A stretch of 64,000 nt of DNA from Mycolicibacterium sp. P9-64 (GCF_008329605.1 NZ_NPKO01000006.1:248001-312000); one strand, 5' to 3'. Counted from the first letter of the stretch, positions 25,909-34,823 are shown. Numbers and translations: made by a program. The notes: generated by a model not told the origin, from the sequence alone.

Positions 25909-26832
25909 ATGTCCACCCAGTTCACCACCCAACCCGTCCGCACACTTGCCGACATCTCAGCGGACGGCGTGTTCTCCATCATCGCGATGGATCAGCGAAA
26001 CACGTTGCGCCGCATGTTTAGTGCGGTCGGCATCGAGGCCTCCGACGAGGACTTGGTGACGGCGAAGACCGACGTCGCCCGCGTCCTCACCCCGCTGGCC
26101 AGCGGCATCCTCTTCGACCCGACCTACGGCGTGCCCGCGGTCACCGGTACCGGTGCACTGGCCGAGTCCTGCGGTCTGCTGGTGGCGTCCGAACCTGCCG
26201 AGCGCGGCAAGTTCGGCGTGGAACCGATGACGCATCGTGACCCGCAGTTGGACTCGCAGTGGGTGCTGTCGCAGGGCGGGGACGCGAACAAGTTCTTCGC
26301 CCAGTTGCGCGCCGACCGTCCCGCCCCTGCAGCGGGCGAGCCGGATCTCGTCGAGCAGTGCCTGCAGGCCGTGCGCGACGTCGTCGAGGACTGCAAGCAG
26401 GTCGGCATCCCGTCGGTGATCGAGAACCTGGTGTACCCGCTCGACGGCGAAGACCTGTCGGGCAGGCGTCGCGAGGACGCCGTCATCGAAGCGGCGCGTG
26501 CATTGAACGAAATCGACTGCGACCTACTGAAGCTCGAGTACCCCGGCTCGCCAGAAGGGTGCCGCCGACTGGCCGAGGTCTTGGACCGGCCGTGGGCGGT
26601 GCTGTCGGCGGGTGTCCCGTTCGACGACTTCACCAAGGTGCTCCAGATCGCCTTCGACGAGGGCGGCGCCTCGGGCTTCATCGCCGGCCGCTCGGTATGG
26701 CGCGAATCGCTGCAACTGTCGGGCTCCGACCGCGAGCAATTCCTGATCGACGTGGCACGCCCGCGCCTCGAGCGACTGATCGCGGTGGCCGCCGACCTGG
26801 CCCGGCCGTGGACCGAGTTCTGCGAACGGTAA
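25909..26832 (+). CDS. class I aldolase, LacD/YihT family
   Basis: 307 residues. The family includes tagatose-1,6-bisphosphate aldolase LacD and sulfofructose-1-phosphate aldolase YihT; AMDQRNTLRRMF near the N-terminus, the Schiff-base lysine Lys208 in DLLKLEYPG, WAVLSAGV and GASGFIAGRSVW near the C-terminus are shared with YihT. It forms a Schiff base with the ketose phosphate rather than using zinc. AAGGAG ribosome site. End of the regulator-kinase-aldolase arm; it meets the convergent PaiB gene after 9 bp. Confidence 0.88.
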   Translation: MSTQFTTQPVRTLADISADGVFSIIAMDQRNTLRRMFSAVGIEASDEDLVTAKTDVARVLTPLASGILFDPTYGVPAVTGTGALAESCGLLVASEPAERGKFGVEPMTHRDPQLDSQWVLSQGGDANKFFAQLRADRPAPAAGEPDLVEQCLQAVRDVVEDCKQVGIPSVIENLVYPLDGEDLSGRRREDAVIEAARALNEIDCDLLKLEYPGSPEGCRRLAEVLDRPWAVLSAGVPFDDFTKVLQIAFDEGGASGFIAGRSVWRESLQLSGSDREQFLIDVARPRLERLIAVAADLARPWTEFCER

Positions 26833-26841
26833 GCGGTTCGG

Positions 26842-27453
26842 TCAGCGGCGGTGGTCTCGCACTGCCGCCGCGCCCACCTCGTCGCCGATCGCCTGCAACC
26901 CCTCGATCACCCCGTCGATGTCGGCTTCCGGCCGGTTCTGGCTGAGCTTGAACTTCGCCTCGACGCGGGTGATGGCGATCTCCACCCCGACGATCGCCCG
27001 CAACTGGCCGCGGAAGAACTTCTCCGGTGCGTCGTCGACCGACCACGGCGTCGGCCTGCCCGCCTCGTGCAGATCGGTGAGACGTCGCACCAGATCGGCC
27101 AGCCAGTCGACGTCGTCGTGAATGGACAGCGTGCCGTGCACGTGGACGGTCATGTAGTTCCAGGTCGGCACCACCCGGCCATGCTCGGCCTTCGACGGGT
27201 ACCAGGACGGGCTGATGTAGCTGTCGGGTCCGCGGGCGATGACCAGGGCTTCACCGAGAACCGGCTGCTGCCAATGGTCGTTGTTGCGGGCGAAGTGCCC
27301 GAGCAGCTTCCTGCGCTGGCGGTCGTACAGGAACGGCAGCATCGTCGCCCGCAGCCCATCGGGGGTGGCAGTGATCAGATCGGCTGCGCCCTGGTGGGTG
27401 AGCAACTCGTCGACGGCTGCGTCGTCGGCGGCGAAGTGGGACGGGACGTACAT
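26842..27453 (-). CDS. FMN-binding split-barrel protein, PaiB family
   Basis: 203 residues matching the PaiB family: MYVPSHFAADD at the start, GHFARNNDHW, SPSWYPSKAEHGRVVPTWNY and a C-terminal KFKLSQNRP. Usually annotated as FMN-binding negative transcriptional regulator, though enzymatic roles are as likely. Start ATG 27453 fits the family start exactly and has AAGGA upstream; the frame extends to 27654 without homology. Divergent from the Gfo/Idh/MocA gene. Confidence 0.85.
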   Translation of the reverse strand: MYVPSHFAADDAAVDELLTHQGAADLITATPDGLRATMLPFLYDRQRRKLLGHFARNNDHWQQPVLGEALVIARGPDSYISPSWYPSKAEHGRVVPTWNYMTVHVHGTLSIHDDVDWLADLVRRLTDLHEAGRPTPWSVDDAPEKFFRGQLRAIVGVEIAITRVEAKFKLSQNRPEADIDGVIEGLQAIGDEVGAAAVRDHRR

Positions 27454-27594
27454 GTGGAGATCCTTGTCGCGGTCGTCCTCGTTGTGGGCAGCGTGTCCGA
27501 CCATTGTCTCGTCGCCCAATGGTCCGAGCGCGCCGACATCTGTGGTTGAGTTCGAGTACGGCGTGCAAGCGCCACTACAAGAGGATACGAAGCG

Positions 27595-28701
27595 ATGAGC
27601 GAGCTCGGTATCGGCGTCATCGGTCTTGGCGGCTTCGGGCTGTTCGCGCTGCAACAGTTCATCCAGGTTCCTGGCGTACGGCTGGCAGCCATGGCAGGTA
27701 CGGCACGACCCGCCGCCGTGGCCGCCGCACAGCGGTACGGGCTCGACGACGTCGTCGACGTCGATCGCCTGCTCGGGCTACCTGCCGTCGATCTGGTCTA
27801 CATCGCCACGCCGCCGTTTCTGCACTACGAGCAATCCAAGATGGCACTGCTGGCAGGCAAGCACGTCATCTGCGAGAAGCCACTTGCGCTCACGGTCGCC
27901 CAAGCCGACGAACTGGTCGGGATTGCGCAGCGGGCGGACCGGTTGCTCGTCGCGAACCTGATGCAGCGGTACAACCCGTTGTTCGACGTCGTCGCTCAGC
28001 TCATCGAACGCGGGCCGCTTGGCGAACTGCTGCACGGATACTTCGAGAACTACGCATCCGACGAGAGTCTTCCGCCGGAGCACTGGTTTTGGGATCGCGA
28101 GAAGAGCGGCGGAATCTTCGTCGAGCACGGCGTGCACTTCTTCGACATGCTGACGGGCTGGTTGGGCGCCGGCGAAGTCGTCTCCGCACAGGCCAGCCGT
28201 AGGTCCGATGGCTGCGAGGACCAGGTGCACTGCACGGTGCGCTACCCCGGCGGCGCGCACTTCAACTTCTATCACGGCTTTCACCAGCCGGCCCGGATGG
28301 ATCGTCAGGAGCTTCGGCTCGTCTTCGAATGCGGCGACGTGACATTGCACGGTTGGGTGCCGACGAGCGTCCACATTCATGCAGTGGCCAACGAGTCTCA
28401 GACGCGCGAGCTGAGCGAGCTCTTTCCCGGTGCACGGATCGACGTGCTGACGACCTACGGCCCCCGCGATCGTGCGTTCTATTCGCACGGACGCCATCAC
28501 GACGGCTATCAGCAGTTCGAGCTGGACTGGGAAGGCCCGCAGAAGATGCCGCTCTACTGCGAACTGCTGCGTCGCATGATGACCGATCAGGCGGCGTGGA
28601 TTCGCGATCGCGGACACCCTCGAAAGGTCAACGAGCAGAACGGCCGCGACTCGGTCGCGATGGCGTGTGCGGCCGACGCGCTGGCGCGCCTCAGTCCTTG
28701 A
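27595..28701 (+). CDS. Gfo/Idh/MocA-family oxidoreductase
   Basis: 368 residues. NAD(P)-binding loop VIGLGGFGLFAL, then VYIATPPFLHYEQSKMALLAGKHVICEKPLAL with the diagnostic EKP motif, and the C-terminal alpha/beta domain with EHGVHFFDML. Family members oxidise or reduce sugars, inositols and related compounds. It stands just beyond the sugar island and could act on its substrates, but it is monocistronic. The 3' end overlaps the convergent LLM gene by 11 bp. Confidence 0.88.
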   Translation: MSELGIGVIGLGGFGLFALQQFIQVPGVRLAAMAGTARPAAVAAAQRYGLDDVVDVDRLLGLPAVDLVYIATPPFLHYEQSKMALLAGKHVICEKPLALTVAQADELVGIAQRADRLLVANLMQRYNPLFDVVAQLIERGPLGELLHGYFENYASDESLPPEHWFWDREKSGGIFVEHGVHFFDMLTGWLGAGEVVSAQASRRSDGCEDQVHCTVRYPGGAHFNFYHGFHQPARMDRQELRLVFECGDVTLHGWVPTSVHIHAVANESQTRELSELFPGARIDVLTTYGPRDRAFYSHGRHHDGYQQFELDWEGPQKMPLYCELLRRMMTDQAAWIRDRGHPRKVNEQNGRDSVAMACAADALARLSP

Positions 28702-29587
28702 GCAAGGGCTGCACTTCGGAGCCGAGGAACGCCGCAAACGATGCGACGTCGGTATCGGCATCGGACGGAGGTTGCAGCACGACGGTATCTGCGCCGGCCG
28801 CCACCCATCGGCGGGCAGCGGCTGCGATCTCGGCTGCGGTGCCGAACGCGGCGATGTCGTCCGACCACTCGAAGTCCTGTTGCCGAACCTCGTGCTGCGC
28901 GACTGCCTCGGCGTCTGGTCCCGTTGCACACACGACGTAGACGGCGACCGAGTGCGGGCTTGGCGTGGAGCGTCGAGCACGCCCAGAGTTGACGTGTACC
29001 AGCGACTCTCGCATCCCGTCCGGCGATGCGCCGCTGGAGATGATGGTTCCGGTGGCCAGTTCGCCGCTCAGTTCCAGGGTCTTCGGGCCAGTCGCCGCAG
29101 CGAGCAACTCGGTGTTCGACGTCGGCGGCCACTCGAGCTGGACGTCGGTCAGCGATACGTATCTGCCTGTGTAGGTGACGGTTTCGCCGCGCAACAGCGC
29201 GCTCAGGCAGACGAGGTACTCGCGAAGATAGGTCATCGGGGAAGCGACTTTGACGCCGATCTGGCGCATCCAGTCCTGGACCCCGTGTCCGACGCCGATG
29301 CGGACCCGTCCGGGAAAGGCACGCTCCAGCGTGGCGATCTCCATCGCGGTGATGGCCACGTTGCGCATCGGCACGGGCAACACACCGACGCCGACGGACA
29401 TGCGATCACTATTGGCAAGCGCGATTGCCGCCGTGGAGATGCCGCCGGTTGCGAAACAGTCCTCCCACAACCACATCTCGTCGAGCCCCGAGGCGTCGGC
29501 GGCACGCGCGGCAGCGCCGAGCCTCTCGGGTGCGTACTGAGGCCGGAACACACAACCGACCCGGGGCGATGACGTCGGTTCGCTCAT
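28691..29587 (-). CDS. LLM-class flavin-dependent oxidoreductase (F420-type)
   Basis: 298-residue luciferase-like TIM barrel. Typical segments: LDEMWLWEDCF, MSVGVGVLPVPMRN, IATLERAFPGRVRIGVGHGV with YLREYLVCLSALL. In mycobacteria this class mostly uses cofactor F420. ATGA overlap with the VOC gene upstream, so the pair is one operon. Confidence 0.88.
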   Translation of the reverse strand: MSEPTSSPRVGCVFRPQYAPERLGAAARAADASGLDEMWLWEDCFATGGISTAAIALANSDRMSVGVGVLPVPMRNVAITAMEIATLERAFPGRVRIGVGHGVQDWMRQIGVKVASPMTYLREYLVCLSALLRGETVTYTGRYVSLTDVQLEWPPTSNTELLAAATGPKTLELSGELATGTIISSGASPDGMRESLVHVNSGRARRSTPSPHSVAVYVVCATGPDAEAVAQHEVRQQDFEWSDDIAAFGTAAEIAAAARRWVAAGADTVVLQPPSDADTDVASFAAFLGSEVQPLLKD

Positions 29588-30027
29588 CGCCCGGGAAGCC
29601 GCTCGACGATCTCCTGCAGGATCCAGGTGTTGCCATCCGGGTCGCTGAACGACGCGAACGACGCGTAGCTGCCGCGCTTCGGGTCAGGGCCTGGCACACG
29701 ACCTTCGACTCCCGCCCGGTGGAACACGCCGCCGGCGTCGTGGAAGACCTCGCTGATGGGGGCGCCAAGGTCGGCGAGCTCTGCCCTGGCCGCCTCGATG
29801 TCGGTGACGACGAGATGCAAGCCGTCGACGGAACCCGGTGCGGCCGAACTTACTCCGGTGCCGAAGATGATCGAGCACGGTGAGCCCGGAGGGGTCAGCT
29901 GAATGACCCGGAAGTCATCATCCGTGGCGAAGTCGGCATCCAGACGCCATCCCAGCTTCACGTAGAAGTCCTTGGCCCGGTCCACGTCGGAGACGGGCAG
30001 CACGATCACCTCGAGTCTGAGCTCCAT
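29584..30027 (-). CDS. VOC-family (glyoxalase/bleomycin-resistance fold) protein
   Basis: 147 residues with two beta-alpha-beta-beta-beta modules: VSDVDRAKDFYVKLGWRLD first, and FSDPDGNTWILQEI last, the Glu near the end being a metal ligand position. Start ATG 30027 follows TAGCGT and 7 nt, a probable leaderless start; the frame goes on to 30120 without homology. Substrate unknown; coupled to the LLM oxidoreductase. Confidence 0.82.
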   Translation of the reverse strand: MELRLEVIVLPVSDVDRAKDFYVKLGWRLDADFATDDDFRVIQLTPPGSPCSIIFGTGVSSAAPGSVDGLHLVVTDIEAARAELADLGAPISEVFHDAGGVFHRAGVEGRVPGPDPKRGSYASFASFSDPDGNTWILQEIVERLPGR

Positions 30028-30154
30028 GGCGTCGACGCTACGCGATCGCGCCGCGGCACTGCCAGAGGCCGCAAACCCGGATCCGAACCCATGCCAATTG
30101 ACTAGAATCCGAACCCGCATCCCGTTATTCGCGAACCCAACAGTGGGGGCACTG

Positions 30155-31525
30155 ATGATCGACGTGGACTACTGCGTGATAGGTGCTGGGTTCGCAGGAC
30201 TCACCGCCGCGCTGCGGTTGCAGCAAGCGGGTTGCTCCGTGGCGCTGTTGGAGGCACGTGACAGGGTGGGCGGTCGCACCTTCACCGAAGAGCGGGACGA
30301 CGGGTCGTGGATCGACCGTGGAGGCGCGTGGATCGGGCCGGGCCAGGATGCCGTCTTTCGCCTGATGAAGGAGTTTGGGGTACCGAGCTACCAGCAGTAC
30401 GTCGACGGCGACGCCGTGATGTACGTCGGCGGCAAGAAGTATCGCTACCAGGGCACGATTCCGTTGACGATGAACCCGTGGGTGGTGGCGAACCTCGGTG
30501 CGGTCCTCTTCGGGCTTGGCCGCATGTGCAAGACCATTCCGCTGGACGCCCCGTGGTCTGCGCCGAAGGCGCACGCGTGGGATCAGATCACCCTCGCGCA
30601 GTGGCTGGACAAGCACACCCTGTCCCCGCCCGCCCATCAGCTCCTCGAGGCTGCCATCGCAGGCACGTACACCTCGGCTGCCTCTGAGGTGTCGATGCTG
30701 TTCGTACTGCACCAAATGGCGTCGGCGGGCGGACCGAACTTCGTGCTTGGCGTCAAGGGCGCGGCAGAGGATGCGCGGCCCGTCGGCGGCATGGGGGCCA
30801 TCTACCGGCCGATCGCGGCCGAACTCGGTGACGCACTCCACCTGTCACAACCCGTCAGGAGCATCGCCCAGGACGACGACGGGGTGACCGTGCGCGCCGA
30901 CGACGTGGTGGTGCGTGCCCGCCGAGCCGTCGTCGCCGTTCCCCTGGCGATCGCCAGTCAGATCACCTACGAGCCGATGCTCCCGATGGACCGATCGTTT
31001 CTGCACCAGCGCATGCCATTGGGTGCCGTGTTCAAGATCGCGCTGGTGTACGACGAGCCGTTCTGGCGGGCGGACGGTCTGTCGGGCCAGTCGTTCGCAC
31101 CGGGGTCGCCTGCGAATCTCACCATCGACTCCTGTACCGACACCGGACGTCCAGGGGTTCTCACGGTCATCACCGAGGGGCCCGTCGCGCGGCGCGTCGC
31201 ACGACTCGGTGCGAACGCTCGCAGGATCGTGGTGCTCGACGCCGTCGCACGGAGATTCGGCGACAAGGCACGCTCCCCCGTCGACTACGTCGAGCAGGAC
31301 TGGAGCGCCGAACGGTACTCCGGAGGCGGCATGATCAGCCACGCTCCACCCGGTGTGCTCACCGAGTTCGGCCCAGCGCTGCGTGAACCATGTGGCCGCA
31401 TCCATTGGGCCGGGTCCGAAAGCTCCGCTGTCATGAGCGGTTTCATCGACGGAGCCATCCGCTCTGGCGAGCGCGCCGCATTAGAAGTGATGGCATTCGA
31501 AAGAGTGAGCGCCGGCGGTGGATAG
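30155..31525 (+). CDS. flavin-dependent amine oxidase
   Basis: 456 residues. FAD motif DVDYCVIGAGFAGLTAALRL, the second conserved LLEARDRVGGRTFTE, the substrate-side RGGAWIGPGQD, and C-terminal GRIHWAGSESSAVMSGFIDGAI with the FAD-contacting residues. Matches the monoamine oxidase / putrescine oxidase family of soil Actinobacteria, which release aldehyde, ammonia and hydrogen peroxide. The C-terminal 83 bp overlap the convergent EEP gene. Confidence 0.9.
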   Translation: MIDVDYCVIGAGFAGLTAALRLQQAGCSVALLEARDRVGGRTFTEERDDGSWIDRGGAWIGPGQDAVFRLMKEFGVPSYQQYVDGDAVMYVGGKKYRYQGTIPLTMNPWVVANLGAVLFGLGRMCKTIPLDAPWSAPKAHAWDQITLAQWLDKHTLSPPAHQLLEAAIAGTYTSAASEVSMLFVLHQMASAGGPNFVLGVKGAAEDARPVGGMGAIYRPIAAELGDALHLSQPVRSIAQDDDGVTVRADDVVVRARRAVVAVPLAIASQITYEPMLPMDRSFLHQRMPLGAVFKIALVYDEPFWRADGLSGQSFAPGSPANLTIDSCTDTGRPGVLTVITEGPVARRVARLGANARRIVVLDAVARRFGDKARSPVDYVEQDWSAERYSGGGMISHAPPGVLTEFGPALREPCGRIHWAGSESSAVMSGFIDGAIRSGERAALEVMAFERVSAGGG

Positions 31526-32435
31526 TCTCACCACCGGCTGTTGATCGACGAACGAGGCGACACTGCACGCCGAAGTGGTCGGACGGGAACACGCGCGGGT
31601 GTGCGCGCGAGATCGGCTCGGTGCCCAGCAGTTCGATGCTCTGGGCCGTCCACCCGGCACCCTTCAGCAGCACCCGATCGAACCTGACCTGCCTGTGTTT
31701 GTTCTTGCTGTCCAAGCGCATCAGGTTGATGGACGTGTCCTCGGTGAAGCCGTCATCGTGTGGCCGCAACGCAGGCCAAACATCGCAGAACGGCGGACCG
31801 ATCCGTTCGTTCTCATCGTCACGCACGTTGAAGTCACCGAGAACGACGGCGTCGTCGGCTCGGTCCAGTGCACGAACGACTCTGCTGAGCTGCGTGGCCC
31901 GCAACCCGGCCGAGGCCTTCCCACTTTCGAGGTGAACTCCGCAGATGGCCAGCGCACCACCATTGATCGTGAATTCAGCGGTGAGAAAACCGCGTGCCAG
32001 ACGGGTCGGTAGCGGGGTGTAGGTGACTCGGTCGATCGGCAGCCGCGACAACATCAGCATCCCGTAGTTGCCGAGCTCGACACCGGTGACCGCGGCGCGC
32101 CGATAGTGCTCCCGAATCCACGGTTGAGCAAGGAAGAGGTCCAGCGCGGCCGGCGTCACTTCTTGAAACACCATGACATCGGGCATGTCTCGAGCCAGTA
32201 GCTCGGCGATGGCCAGATACCGGTCGGTGGCGAAGTACTCGTCGAACCAGATGTTGAACGTCGCCAAGGTGAGCGCATCGCGTTCGACGCCCTCCTGGGC
32301 GTGCACGTCCGTCCAGCGATTGTTCGCTGCGTCGAACGCCCCGACGGGAACGTGGTAACGGTGCCTCACGGCAGCGCTCGGATTTCGCAGTGCCAGAGGG
32401 GCTGTGCAACGGCCATCGGGGCAAGTATGGCCCAC
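31443..32435 (-). CDS. endonuclease/exonuclease/phosphatase (EEP) family protein
   Basis: 330 residues with the EEP signature motifs in order: TFNIWFDEY, MVFQEVTP, GVHLESGK, VLGDFNVRDDE and PSDHFGVQC. The motif spacing resembles tyrosyl-DNA phosphodiesterase 2 and related Mg-dependent phosphodiesterases. The N-terminal 50 residues are not conserved and the true start may be later than 32435. A basic tail of about 35 residues follows the last motif. Overlaps the 3' end of the amine oxidase. Confidence 0.82.
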   Translation of the reverse strand: MGHTCPDGRCTAPLALRNPSAAVRHRYHVPVGAFDAANNRWTDVHAQEGVERDALTLATFNIWFDEYFATDRYLAIAELLARDMPDVMVFQEVTPAALDLFLAQPWIREHYRRAAVTGVELGNYGMLMLSRLPIDRVTYTPLPTRLARGFLTAEFTINGGALAICGVHLESGKASAGLRATQLSRVVRALDRADDAVVLGDFNVRDDENERIGPPFCDVWPALRPHDDGFTEDTSINLMRLDSKNKHRQVRFDRVLLKGAGWTAQSIELLGTEPISRAHPRVFPSDHFGVQCRLVRRSTAGGETIHRRRSLFRMPSLLMRRARQSGWLRR

Positions 32436-32531
32436 GGGAACCGCTGGTGTTCACGCGTCGTCTCGTGTGCATTGACTCGACGCCTCCACCGACTATCATC
32501 GCCGGGCCATGGCCGTTAGTCGGGAGATGCG

Positions 32532-33863
32532 ATGACCACGACAGATCAAAGAACGACTCCAATCCACCTGCCGCCAGGCCCACCCATCCCCCGCGCCGTT
32601 CAAGGCATCCTGGCAGTGGCCAATCGCACCGTCGCGCTCGAAGTCGTGCGCCGCCGCTATGGATCGGCCTTCTCGATTCACCTGCCGATCTTCGGGCGCA
32701 TGGTCGTGCTCAGCGATCCCGACGACATTCGTCAGCTGTTCAGGGCCGGACCTGATGTCGTCGATACGACCGAGGCCAACCTGGGCCGCGTCATGGGACC
32801 GAACTCGCTGTTCGCGCTGACCGGCGACCAGCATCGCGCACAGCGCAAGCTGTTGACGCCACCTTTCCACGGCAGGCGGCTAGCGGCCTTCGAAGCCATC
32901 GTCGAACGAGAAGCGATCGACGAGTTCGCGACGTGGCCGCACGACCAAACCTTCGCGACGATGCCATCGATGATGCGGATCACCCTCAACGTCATCCTGC
33001 GGGCGGTGTTCGGGGCCGACGGACAGGAATTGCAACGTCTACGGGAGCTGCTACCGCCCGCGATTCAGCTCGGTTCGATGCTGGCATTGGTCCCTGTCCC
33101 GCAATGGGATTGGGGCCGCTGGAGCCCGTGGGGCCGGTTCCACCTGAACCGCAGGGAGTACGACGCGATCGTCGACAGGCTCATCGACAAGGCTCAATCG
33201 GATCCCGACCTGGACGCCCGTGAGGACGTGCTGTCGTTGCTGCTGCAGAGCCGCTACGAGGACGGTTCGCCGATGTCGCGCGCCGAGATCGCCGACGAGT
33301 TGATCACCCTGCTCGCGGCGGGCCACGAGACCACCGCAACCACCCTGGCCTGGGCGGTTGAACGGCTGCAGAGACACCCGCAGCTGCTCGACCGCCTCGA
33401 CGCCGATCTCGACGCCGGATCCGAGGAGCTCCTGCACGCCACGATCCTCGAGGTCCAGCGCACCCGACCCGTCGTCGACCAGACCTTCCGGCAGGTCAAG
33501 GCCCCGACCCTGCAGATCGGGCCGTGGACGTTCCCGCACGGACAGACGATCGTCGCCAGCATCGGGCTGCTTCACACCGACGAAACCGTCTTCCCCAACG
33601 CTCGTCGATTCGATCCCGATCGCTTCATCTCCCGGCCGCCCGACCCCGCCGAATGGATCCCGTACGGCGGCGGAGTCCGCCGCTGCATCGGCGCTGCCTT
33701 CGCGACCATGGAGATGCGCGTCGTCCTACGAACTCTGTTGCGCGACTACGTCATCACTCCCACGGACGGTCGCGACGAACCCAGCCAGTCCCGCGGCGTG
33801 GCGATTGCACCAGGCCGCGGGGCGCTGGTCCGCATTCAGCCGAGGGCAATCACTGCGCGATGA
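32532..33863 (+). CDS. cyp138: cytochrome P450, CYP138 family
   Basis: 443 residues. I-helix AGHETTATTLAW (from about residue 263), ExxR as EVQR, and heme loop PYGGGVRRCIGAAF with Cys385 as the heme ligand. The overall sequence matches Mycobacterium tuberculosis CYP138 closely (LLAPPFHG-like LLTPPFHGRR, LNVILRAVFG, LSPWGR-like WSPWGRFHLNRREYD). Function of that family is not established. ATG 32532; the 3' end overlaps the convergent ripD by 14 bp. Confidence 0.93.
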   Translation: MTTTDQRTTPIHLPPGPPIPRAVQGILAVANRTVALEVVRRRYGSAFSIHLPIFGRMVVLSDPDDIRQLFRAGPDVVDTTEANLGRVMGPNSLFALTGDQHRAQRKLLTPPFHGRRLAAFEAIVEREAIDEFATWPHDQTFATMPSMMRITLNVILRAVFGADGQELQRLRELLPPAIQLGSMLALVPVPQWDWGRWSPWGRFHLNRREYDAIVDRLIDKAQSDPDLDAREDVLSLLLQSRYEDGSPMSRAEIADELITLLAAGHETTATTLAWAVERLQRHPQLLDRLDADLDAGSEELLHATILEVQRTRPVVDQTFRQVKAPTLQIGPWTFPHGQTIVASIGLLHTDETVFPNARRFDPDRFISRPPDPAEWIPYGGGVRRCIGAAFATMEMRVVLRTLLRDYVITPTDGRDEPSQSRGVAIAPGRGALVRIQPRAITAR

Positions 33864-34485
33864 CCCTGCCCAGGTAGGGCGTCATGTTGTTGGTGCGCAC
33901 CGGGGAGACCACCACGGCCGGATTCGTCGCCTCCAGCATCTGTCCATTTCCGAGGAACAGGGCGACACTGTCGCTGCCCTCGGGGCCGAAGAAGATCAGG
34001 TCGCCAGGCAGGGCCTGTGACGGCGCCACCTTCTGGAGTGCGGCGTACTGCTGACCCGAGGAACGCGGCAGCTTGATCCCGACGCCCGCGAAGGCGTACT
34101 GCACCAGGCCGGAAGCGTCGAATCCGACGACGGTGGGAGCCGGCGCCGGGTCCAACGTACCGAGCGCGGGAGTCGGGGTGAAGGCACCGAGCGCGGGGGC
34201 CGGGGCCAGACCGGAGATCTGGGGTGTCTGAAGGCCCGGCACCGCCGCCGGGCCGGTGATGCTCGAGTCAGCGGTGTCGGCAGCCGGCTTGGCGCCAAGG
34301 GTGGGTCCTTGCGCGTTGCCGCCACCGTAGGTGTAGGGCACGCCGCGCTGCGCGAGCGCACGCGAGATCACGTACTGAATCGCCTGTTGCCGACTGACGG
34401 GACCGGCATACGGATCAGCGCTCGCCAGACCGGGCGTCGCCATCAACAGGCCCACGCCGATCGCCAACGCGTAAATGCGCTTCAT
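33850..34485 (-). CDS. ripD: RipD-type NlpC/P60 protein with inactive site
   Basis: 211 residues: signal peptide (MKRIYALAIGVGLLMATPG, cleavage after ASA), a Pro/Ala-rich linker with the repeat PALG, and an NlpC/P60 domain. In the hydrolase RipA the catalytic Cys and His lie in FDCSGL and GSQHV; here the positions are Ala124 (FDASGL) and Ser173 (GSDSV), so peptidoglycan hydrolysis is not expected, as in M. tuberculosis RipD, which binds peptidoglycan. ATG 34485 has GAGGTG upstream. Confidence 0.92.
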   Translation of the reverse strand: MKRIYALAIGVGLLMATPGLASADPYAGPVSRQQAIQYVISRALAQRGVPYTYGGGNAQGPTLGAKPAADTADSSITGPAAVPGLQTPQISGLAPAPALGAFTPTPALGTLDPAPAPTVVGFDASGLVQYAFAGVGIKLPRSSGQQYAALQKVAPSQALPGDLIFFGPEGSDSVALFLGNGQMLEATNPAVVVSPVRTNNMTPYLGRVIAQ

Positions 34486-34822
34486 TTCTAGTTCCACCTC
34501 TCCGGCGTCAACGCGATGTCTTCACGTTTCGGCCGACAATCCATGACTCCCTACCGGGACGTCCCACCCGTGTGGCCAAAACTGCACCGCCCCTAGGCTA
34601 TCCGCACTTCAGGCTCCGAAGCCGCCGCCAGCTCGCCACAGCGCATTCGTTACGCCTTCGTGTAGCAATTGATCCCCGGTAGATGCGGGGCTGAGACAAT
34701 CCCCCGTCGCTTCGCTCGCCCTCGAGACAATCCCCCGTCGCTTCGCTCGCCCTCGAGACAATCCCCCGTCGCTTCGCTCGCCCTCGAGACCCCCTCGAGA
34801 CCCCGTCGCTATTGTTCATGGC
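34486..34822. other. intergenic region with tandem repeat
   Basis: 337 bp between the divergent ripD and tenA-like genes. The left half holds the ripD leader and presumably its promoter; the right half is the 31-bp tandem array described separately. No open frame in it looks coding. Confidence 0.6.
34693..34785. repeat. three perfect tandem copies of a 31-bp unit
   Basis: Units at 34693-34723, 34724-34754 and 34755-34785 are identical, beginning GAGACAATCCCCCGTCG and ending CGCTCGCCCTC. A fourth degenerate piece (GAGACCCCCTCGAGACCCC) follows to about 34805. There are no spacers. The array ends only 25-40 bp before the probable -10 box of the TenA gene, so unit number could affect its expression. 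Confidence 0.95.
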
Positions 34823-34823
34823 G
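34810..34823 (+). promoter_or_regulatory. TATTGT -10 element, probable leaderless start
   Basis: TATTGT (34810-34815) then 7 nt, then the GTG of the first TenA gene. No ribosome site is present, so the message probably begins at the GTG. Confidence 0.5.

Noticed and set aside
25909..26832. Sulfoquinovose degradation operon because of the YihT-like aldolase
   Set aside because: No sulfoquinovosidase, sulfoquinovose isomerase or sulfolactaldehyde reductase partner is recognisable; the LacD/YihT family is broader than sulfoglycolysis.
34693..34785. CRISPR array
   Set aside because: The 31-bp units are head to tail without spacers and no cas gene is near.
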